The translations under genes were made by a program, and so were the position numbers. Under the pieces are notes generated by a model that was not told where the DNA came from, ran no database searches, and was given only the letters and a program-made list of their open reading frames with translations. Of a stretch of DNA of 64,000 nucleotides, positions 56,758 through 64,000 are shown one piece after another (within the stretch, counting starts at the first letter, position 1; each line of letters begins with the position of its first letter). Source of the stretch: Siphonodentalium dalli (lineage: Eukaryota; Mollusca; Scaphopoda; Gadilida; Siphonodentaliidae); the NCBI GenBank assembly GCA_032622095.1, contig CP136064.1, positions 127,647,605-127,711,604 of the forward strand, given 5' to 3'.

Positions 56758-57122
56758 TTAACACTTTACCCAACAGAACGCCCAGAAACGCCCTAACAGC
56801 CTAAATTATCTTCGGTCTGTCTCAATAAAACCATGGAAATATGGGTATCATTGGAACCGGCTCATTGAGCACATTGTGATAGTTACAGTTATGCCCTGTG
56901 CCAATGCATTCTCTTATATATGCGAGTCGACCATAGGTCGCCTCGCATATATAAGAGAATGCATTGGCCTAAAAAAAACTTTTTTTTAACACTTTTTACC
57001 ATTTTTTCTTTAATATGTGTTAAGCCAATGCATTCTCTTATATATGCGAGGCGACCTATGGTCGACTCGCATATATAAGAGAATGCATTGGCACAGGGCC
57101 CTTCTGTTGGGTAAAGGGTTAA
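56758..57122. mobile_element. Family E-related MITE, copy 4, with two hairpins
   Basis: TTAACACTTTACCCAACAGA at 56758 and its near complement ending TTGGGTAAAGGGTTAA at 57122. Inside are two hairpins with arms AATGCATTCTCTTATATATG, each closing on GCGAGTCGACCATAGGTCGC or its inverse, so the whole unit is also a larger palindrome. The 110-codon minus-strand ORF at 56889 is a reading of this repeat. Confidence 0.85.
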
Positions 57123-57420
57123 CACTGAAAGACTTGCATTCTTTCTAATATAATTTGCAGTCTGATCTTCATGCAAAAATGAATGGAGAAAAAATGGCCC
57201 CTTTTTGGTACCTGCTATCACTTAATTAAGTCCTTCTGGGGAAATCAAAGTCTGTATAAAAATAAATTAATGTGTTTATGCACCTTTTTTTTATTCCTGT
57301 ATTAAATAATTTCACATATTTTATGGAGTGGTTTTTATCCCTGGTAACAATTAACCAGCAATATGCAACAGAAGCGAGAAATATTTGGTATAAATTGATG
57401 CTCCAAAGCACAACTGGGCC
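57123..57420. other. Unassigned sequence
   Basis: Nothing supportable was seen. Confidence 0.4.
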
Positions 57421-57684
57421 TCAACCAATTCTTTACTAAATGGATTCTCCCAATTTAGTTATGAAAATATACATTGGTAAAGTCTATTATTCATCTGGAG
57501 GGGTGTTCAGGAAATATATTAAAGCAGATAACACACAGATTTAAAGATAATACAAGGCAAGAAAGTTTCTATTAATTGATGGGAAATGTTCAGATAATAA
57601 GTTCAACAAACTACAAACTTATCATCTGAGCATTTCCTAAGGGATTACTACTCGTCAATGAGTATTTAGTAAAGGAAGGGTTAA
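57421..57684 (+). mobile_element. Family H MITE, copy 5
   Basis: The left CAATTCTTTACTAAATGG (TTAA decayed to TCAA) and the right end TTTAGTAAAGGAAGGGTTAA (TTAA 57681-57684), 264 bp. It carries the GAAATGTTCAGATAATAAGT hairpin seen in copies 2 and 4. Confidence 0.8.
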
Positions 57685-58109
57685 ATAAGATGGGTATTGA
57701 TATCATTACTTTAGAAGTCATAAGGAGGGACAATTATCCTGAGGCAATCTACCAGGGACATCACATGCTTTTGTTTTCGTATTTTACCATATACATGTAT
57801 CAACAAAAGCATAGATATTTACTGTACTGTGAGGTTAGTGTTCATAAGAATGTGATCACCTTCTGGTCAGTGAATTCAGATAAAAGTATTAAATTTATTC
57901 CCATAATGCCTGATCCCCACAAGAATGAACGGTGTCTAGTGATCTATGCAATATCACATAATCTGGGTTGCTAATATTATATGATTGAGAACCAGATATG
58001 AACCTATAGATTGTAACCAAATTATGTTTACCATTGACATATAAAAGTTTTTGGCATACCTTACCTAATCCTATTAAACAGATATACAGAGCAAAAAAAT
58101 CTCTTTTTA
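57685..58109. other. Unassigned sequence with a 94-codon ORF
   Basis: The ORF at 57690-57974 begins just outside family H copy 5. It has a mixed composition but no recognisable motif; not called as a gene. Confidence 0.3.
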
Positions 58110-60029
58110 TAACACACTAGCAGATTAGCCCGCCACTGGCGGAATTGGTCCGATGGCTTTTGTCGATCCATTAATTTTTGTTTTTCAAGGTAACCCTGTA
58201 CGTCACTGCCACCGCTGATGCCCGAAATATCGCCCATGATCATTTGCGGGTACCCGTGTCAAGGTCATGTTGGGTGGACAAAATAACCCGACAAAAATAT
58301 TTCCCGTCCCAAGTTGACCATACATAACAAATTTCACATCGATGTCACCGCTGACTACCGAGATATCGCCCATGGTCATTTGTGGGTACCCATTTCAAGG
58401 TGAAGGTCACCTTGGGCGACAAACTGACCCGACGAAAATCTCCCCCGTCCCTTGGAACGAAATTTTGAAATTTCGTCTCGATATCCCCAGTTTCAGAGAC
58501 AGTCAAATGCCGTATATTTTCAATAAAGTAGATAAACGCTCTTTAATAGCGACGCCTCATATACAAACGCTCATTAATTATCACGCAATTAACCCATCAA
58601 TCCCCATTACGGTGGCAGTTGAAGGGTGAAGGAGTGGTCGCACGGGCTCGCGAATGGTCCGAGTGTATTGCCTGTGGCTTTTTACCCTTACACAGCAAGT
58701 TTGGGTTCAAACGGCCCAGCCATTCTCGAGTCTATAGCGGACATATATACAGAAGTCTCAAAATATATAGTAGACTAGCAGGTTAGCCCACCACTGGCGG
58801 CAATCGTCAGAAACATGACAATTTTTAAATATTTTAATTAATTTTTGTAAGTAATATTTTTAATTAATTTTTTAATTTAATTTTGTTTTTCAATGATTTA
58901 ATTGTGCCTTTTTAATTTACTGGCTTTTTTAATTAATTTTTTTAATTTAATTGTTTGTTTTTCTATTTGACACGATTTGACCTTTAATTGATAATTTTCA
59001 AGGTCAGGTCGGGGTCACAATTTAACCCGTCCATGACACTTCCCGTAGGTAGCAAGTTTGAGCTCAATCGGTTCGAGTCTATAAAGGACACACACATATA
59101 TATCATTTGTGAGTACCCGTTTCAAGGTGAAGATCACATCGGGCGGAAAAACTGACCCGATGAAAATGTCCCCTGTTCCTAGGAAGCCCTAAGTACGTAA
59201 GAATCACGCAGAAGCGAGTTCCATTTCGAGTGATAGATAACGTAAACAAAAGCCGTCCCCCGTTCCTAGGAAGCCCTTAAAGTACGTAAGAATCACCGTA
59301 TGCGAAAGCCGAAGGGAATAAAGAGCGTTAACCGGTTAACGAACCCAAATATGGAATATATAAGCAAAGACACTGCGGATAGGAATGCTCTTTAACTATC
59401 AACGCGATTAACCCCGCAGTGACTGAGAGTGGAGAACGGGTGCTCTGAGCTTCTCCGCGACAACCATTCCCCTGGGTTTTTACCCTTAGATGGGAAGTTT
59501 GAGCCCGATCGGTCCAGCCGTTTTCGAGTCTATAAAGGACAAATATATGGTCTCAAAATATATAGGAGACTAGCCGATGAGCCCGACGTTGTCCGGGCTA
59601 TTCAAAAACCAAATTTCAAGTCGATAGCTCCACCCGTTTCCGAGATCTGGTCTGCGCATGCGCGAAGCTTGCGTCGCACGGGCTCCCGATATCCGGGGCA
59701 AGATACATTCACATACCAAATTTCAAGTCGATAGCTCCACCCGTTTCCGAGATCTGGTCTGCGCATGCGCGAAGCTGGCGTCGCACGGGCTCTGCGACCC
59801 GATAAAATTCGTATCCGGGGCAAGATACATTCGAATACATAGCAAATTTCAAGTCGATAGCTCCACCTGTTTCCGAGATCTCGTCTGCGCATGAACGAAG
59901 CGGGCGCCGCACGGGCTCGCCAATACGACAACGTCGACCGCCTGGTCAAACTACACACACGTACCAAGTTTCGTCCCGATCGGTCGAGAATCGTAGATTT
60001 GTATAAATGACATACAGACAGACAGACAT

Positions 60030-60070
<41 letters not shown>

Positions 60071-60090
60071 GGTCTTCAAAATATATATGA
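58110..60090 (+). repeat. Head-to-tail cluster of repeat family X with ACAG microsatellite end
   Basis: At least three successive copies, joined at sequences like TCTCAAAATATATAGNAGAC followed by TAGC (about 58776 and 59566). Each has TTTCGAGTCTATAAAGGAC near its end. The last copy has three tandem units of about 105-125 bp with AAATTTCAAGTCGATAGCTC and CTGCGCATGCGCGAAGC, then an ACAG-rich microsatellite (60003-60067) and CAAAATATATATGAGA. An AT-rich simple stretch (TTTTTAATTAA words) lies at 58817-58965. ORFs of 60-121 codons across the cluster are readings of the repeats. Its class is undecided; the microsatellite tail and TATATA junctions are its main marks. Confidence 0.65.
60003..60067 (+). 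repeat. ACAG tetranucleotide microsatellite
   Basis: About 15 units of CAGA/ACAG with two CATA interruptions near the left. Confidence 0.92.
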
Positions 60091-60598
60091 GATAATGTAT
60101 GTGTGCTGCTTCCAATTTTTTTGGTTTGGTTTGTTTTCTTTGAAACTTGTTGTCATCTCAGCCACTACAGGCCTGGGCATCAAGACACTACCAGCTTTTT
60201 TTGTCAACCCAGCACCACCTTATTGTTGGAAATTTTCCAACTGATGAACTTTTCAGTCAAATGTTATAACAGAAAAATAATCGACTCTTGGTTTAAAAAC
60301 AAAATATTTTACACCAAATTAAATTAAACAATCTCAACTTATTTTTTATCTTAAATTTCCAACTCCTGTTTTTTTAGTTATGAATTTTACCAGTTGAAAA
60401 TTTGGACCACAGTTAGTGAGGGGTCAGACATCCCCAAAACCACATAACTAGTCACTTTGCACAGGCTATATAATTGAAACTTTAGGTAAAGGTCCTAAAT
60501 TCCCCACTCTTATCCACAATTGTAGGATTAAAAAAAAATCATATTCAAGAATTACTACAGTACTATGCTACAAAGGAAGAGAGTATGTCTAAACCTAC
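60091..60598. other. Unassigned sequence
   Basis: Nothing supportable was seen. Confidence 0.4.
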
Positions 60599-60657
60599 CT
60601 TCAAGGCTTGGTCTCCAGAAGTACAACCAGGATTCCTGCAATGTGTGGTCTTGTTTT
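60599..60657 (-). CDS. Candidate small internal exon (59 nt), unknown
   Basis: On the minus strand a T-rich tract ends TTTTTACAG at 60658, and after 59 nt the sequence reads GAAG|GTAGGT (donor GT at 60598-60597). Two of the three frames are open; one reads CRNPGCTSGDQALK, with a Cys-x4-Cys pair that would suit a small zinc-binding fold. Good splice signals on both sides are the only support, and such pairs also occur by chance. Confidence 0.2.
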
Positions 60658-61810
60658 CTGTAAAAACAAAACGATTAAAAATGGTGTTAGTTATAGCAAT
60701 TTGTGCAAGTGTGCCAGTGTCGTGGATCGATGTGGGACTAGGATTTGCCTGGGGACAGCAGATGGCACGTGCTCATACAAATAACAGCCACCTGCCACAG
60801 TACAAATTAAAGCTCCCTAAACCAGCATGTTGTTACTGGAGCTAAATGCAGAACAAATATAAATGGGTTCATGGGAGTACAACAATATTATAAGAGGGGC
60901 TTTAGGCCAGTTGGAAATGAAAGGAAATATCAATATTTAGAATGAGAAGTTCTTGATGAAGTGATTTGTAATGTGGCTATGTTTGGTAGAAAGAAACAAT
61001 TAAGTGCAAAAAATATTTTGTGCTCAAACTAACGAATATGACAGTGCGGTTTTTGTTTATTTTCAATTTACTTAACTCTTTTGACATTTTAGGTATGTAT
61101 TGACCCCGAGTAATTTAACTGTAATGTAATTTAAATCTTGATTTGTATACTGAAGATAAGGCCATGTTTATTTAAGGTTATGTTTAGCGTCATCCTTGAT
61201 TTGATTCTGATAATTAAATGTGAACTGCAGTCATTATTCATTATTAATTTAATCTTGATAATTTCTAATGTTACTTATATTGTACAATATAATTATAATA
61301 ACATAAATATTACCAATTTTCCACCAATCTTGTTTATTATTATGTATGTGTTTCGGGACTCATTCATAGTAAATATTTCTATCAAAATTTCATAGGGGAC
61401 ATTCCAAAGAATTTGAGCATTGTGCCAATAATTAATCAAAGCATTATTATTTTCTGCCAAAATAGAAAATGCAGCGAATGACGATAAACATACAATTAAT
61501 TAACTATGGCCTAATAACTGCAAAATCTAAGGAGTTAAATCTTAGATTTAGTTAGATCAAGGCGCTAAGACTACTAAAAGTTACGCACTCTCAGCTCCAA
61601 AATTCAGACCTGGATTACAAGTAGGGGAGCGATATTGGAGTGTTGAAAACACAGACACAAAAAAACAAGAGGTGCTGGTATACCCCCACAGTGGCAAATT
61701 CGAACCGACATCTGCTTGGATGGGGAAAAAAAACCTCAACATTTTCATATAAACAAAGATAAGTAGATGTAGAACACAAAACATGAACAAAATGATGAAC
61801 ACTCAACTCA
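60658..61810. other. Unassigned AT-rich sequence
   Basis: ORFs at 61138 and on the minus strand at 61581-62022 are composed of biased AT-rich codons and run into MITE B2. Nothing supportable was seen. Confidence 0.4.
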
Positions 61811-62153
61811 TTAACCCTTTGGCGAGTAGAACGACATATATGTCGTCTATCGGTTGAATAGTAGAACGACTTATATGTCGTTTCAGGAAGTGTTATTTTA
61901 CGTAGACATAACTTCAATAAATCATCTGATTTATAAATGATTTGTATAGGAGTTATTTTGATTAATATAATGTCCCAAATGTATAAGTGCAATCGATTAT
62001 GATAACACACGTTAACAAACAATGCACATAAATTAAAACGAATTATTGGACCCTTTTGACCCGAACTTGTTAATAATTATTGCTACGACGTTGACGTTAA
62101 TTTTATTCATGACGTCATGTATATGACGTTACAGATACTCTCCAAAGGGTTAA
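61811..62153 (-). mobile_element. TTAA-bounded MITE, family B, copy 2
   Basis: TTAACCCTTTGGCGAGTAG at 61811 and CTCTCCAAAGGGTTAA ending at 62153 (343 bp), inverted relative to copy 1. The duplicated TAGAACGACNTATATGTCGT block occurs twice near the left end. Confidence 0.85.
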
Positions 62154-62345
62154 TAGTGAACATCCATACCAAATTTCATTGATATCTGAGATACGGACAA
62201 AAAACCAACACTTCCAAATGTACAAAGATGATTAACTCTAGAACAGAAAACGGAAAAAAACAATTGAACACTCAATAAAACAATTGAACAATCAATTGAT
62301 TGCCCTGATAGTAGTGAACATCCATACCAAATTTCACTGAGATTC
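62154..62345 (+). repeat. Dispersed repeat fragment, two tandem pieces
   Basis: CATCCATACCAAATTTCA occurs at about 62162 and 62322 in one direction, related to 36205. Between them AACAATTGAACA is repeated. Confidence 0.6.
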
Positions 62346-63164
62346 ATCAACTGCCTTGGATTGGAATCCAGCACTAGACTGGGGACCAGACCGAGTTGCA
62401 GGACCCCCTTGGACTGGTCCACCCACCCTGGTCCAGTACTTTGCAGTCTGGTCCACATTCAGGTGTGTAGAATTTTCAGCAGAAGATAAGATCAAACTGG
62501 GGAGGTTTAGATTGTAAAATGGGGAAACTTCTAACTTGGGTTGCTATTGAAATATTCTTTGAGAAAGCTGACTACATAATATAACCCGTTAAAGCTTGAT
62601 GTATGCCAATAAGTTGAACAATGAGGCAAATTAGCAGCAATCATAATTATGCACAATCACTAATCTACGAACTGTGCGAGACTGTTATCTATCCACCCGC
62701 TTGCTTCGCTAATAATTTGATGCACATCATAATCAACTCATTCTGTGTTGTTTTGTGTGGCCATCATGCCATGTAGATGATAAGGAGATCATCATATTCA
62801 TTCCAACATAACTAAATCACAGAGCAAACTCCGCATTCTGCTAAATTATGTACCCTTACTGCTGTGTGCGAGTACTAAGCATACATAATGCCTACAGCCC
62901 AAAAATGGAGACGCAAGACTATATGCATTGGGTTATCAAGTGCTATAAGTTTGTAATTATCACCAGTAGCTACTAGCGACCAAAACCTCCCCACTACTGC
63001 GATTACATCTTGTAATTACAACAATATTTAAATAGATTTCTCACGTTTTGACCATTTCAACCAATCAAATGTGCCGATACCAAAGAAATGACATTTTGGT
63101 CATCATTTATATACACTTGTCATTGAAGGAGGTTTAATATTACAGGGGCTCTGCTGCCACCCAT
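62346..63164. other. Unassigned sequence
   Basis: A GGTCCA/CTGGTCC-rich patch at about 62400-62455 is a small simple repeat. Nothing else was seen. Confidence 0.4.
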
Positions 63165-64000
63165 GCTGGTGGATTGAATTTTGATATCCAAGATGGCCAC
63201 TGGTGGCCATGTTTTTTTGCCGAATAAGCCCAAAATGACTGTTTCCATTTACATGCCAATGTTAACATCCATGACAAATTTCATAATGATCCGACCAAAG
63301 GTACGACCTGTAGCCTGTGCCAAAAGATTTAGTCATGCAAAGAGTAAAATCCAAGATGGATGCTGGCGGCCATGTTTTTTGGCCAAATGACCCCAAAATG
63401 ACTCTTTCCCATCGAGATGTCAATCTCAACAGCCATCACAAATTTCATAATGATCCGACCAAAGGTACGACCTGTAGCCCGTGCCAAAGGATTTAGTCAT
63501 GCAAAGAGTAAAATCCAAGATGGCTGCTGGCGGCCATGTTTTTTGGCCGAATGACCCCAAAATGATTCGTTCCCATCTACATGTTATTGTTAATATCCAT
63601 GACAAATTGCATGATGATCCAACCAAAGGTACGACCTGTAGCCCGTGCCAAACAATTTAGTCATGCAAAGAGTAAAATCCAAGATGGCTGCTGGCGGCCA
63701 TCTTTTTTGGCCGAATGACACCAAATTACTCATTCCCATTTACATGTCAATATTAACAGCCATGACAAATTTCATGACGAACAGTAGAACCTGTAGCCCG
63801 TGCTAATGGATTGAATTTTGAAATTCAAGATGGCCACTGGCGGCCATGTTTCATGTTTTTTTTCCGAATGACCCCAAAATGACTCATTCCCATCTACATG
63901 TCAATGTCAACAGCCATGACAAATTTCATAAAGATCCGACCAAAGGTACATCCTGTAGCACATGCTAAAGGAAATTGTTGACGAATCATGCACACACGCA
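63165..64000 (+). mobile_element. Helentron-like satellite array, copy G4, cut by the window end
   Basis: About five satellite units (AAGATGGCTGCTGGCGGCCA at 63182, 63354, 63519, 63684 and 63830, with variants), then AAAGGAAATTGTTGACGAAT and CACACACGCA, the same tail that precedes the terminal hairpin in G1 and G2. The hairpin itself should lie just beyond 64000. A clear left end is missing, so it may be truncated there. Confidence 0.75.

Noticed and set aside
56889-57221. 110-codon minus-strand ORF
   Set aside because: It reads across the two hairpins of family E copy 4 and continues into AT-rich flank; the repeated peptide words are palindrome reflections.
57690-57974. 94-codon ORF considered as a gene
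   Set aside because: No motif, no splice context and chance-level composition; it starts five bases outside a MITE.
58690-58720. GGGTTCAAACGG considered as a tRNA T-arm
   Set aside because: No matching acceptor stem, D-arm or anticodon arm could be laid out around it; it belongs to repeat X.
59602-59967. 121-codon minus-strand ORF with repeated Arg- and Cys-containing blocks, looking like a tandem-domain protein
   Set aside because: The blocks coincide with the tandem DNA units of repeat X, and all strands and frames give similar ORFs there.

Overview
The window looks like a gene-poor, AT-rich piece of an animal nuclear genome, most likely a marine invertebrate and plausibly a mollusc or other lophotrochozoan. 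Three things support this. There are no operon-like runs of long ORFs. The one convincing coding block ends at a consensus splice donor. Many non-autonomous DNA transposons are present, together with roughly 155-165 bp tandem arrays that end in a hairpin built on an AGCTCAA stem, a layout I associate from memory with bivalve and other molluscan Helentron-like elements. The species cannot be fixed from the sequence alone. I saw no tRNA, rRNA, CRISPR array, bacterial gene or intact transposase or reverse transcriptase.

Genes: the only well supported coding region is an exon on the minus strand (about 4562-5662). It encodes a serine-rich, nuclear-type protein with basic clusters, Ser-Pro sites and a KRVRF motif of the PP1-docking type. 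Its downstream exons should lie at lower coordinates, within or beyond 1-4500, but I could not identify them. A few weak exon candidates (15.3 kb, 36.6 kb, 41.3 kb, 51.6 kb, 60.6 kb) are listed with low confidence.

Layout: 0-5 kb holds TTAA-bounded MITEs (283, 1055, 1896, 4057), a hAT-type element with a perfect 8-bp target duplication (3472-3904) and the gene exon. 7-11.2 kb holds a cluster of nested MITEs (families H, F, S, L) and a foldback that hosts one of them. 11.2-17 kb is mostly unique. 17-23 kb is dense in palindromic elements. 23.5-25 kb carries a 42-bp minisatellite, a CCCGATA-rich stretch and a young 152-bp tandem duplication. 28.2-33.8 kb holds two large satellite-bearing Helentron-like elements; further pieces lie at 44.8 kb and run off the end of the window from 63.2 kb. 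38.8-43.0 kb is a 4.16-kb element with inverted ends and arrays of the palindromic motif TTTGCNGCAAA, into which a TA-flanked, CCGCGG-rich element and a probable hAT element are nested. 45-62 kb alternates unique DNA with more copies of the same MITE families and a head-to-tail repeat cluster at 58.1-60.1 kb.

How the parts relate: at least ten sequence-unrelated families are bounded by TTAA and most begin TTAACC(C)TTT, which fits mobilisation by piggyBac-type transposases acting in trans. Family F palindromes sit in TA and fit Tc1/mariner. Two insertions can be compared with an empty copy of the same host repeat inside the window (55.36-56.42 kb against 35.97 kb; 10.015 kb against 10.69 kb), which gives direct evidence for their ends and target sites. 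The window is therefore mainly a record of layered transposition around or within a sparse gene landscape.
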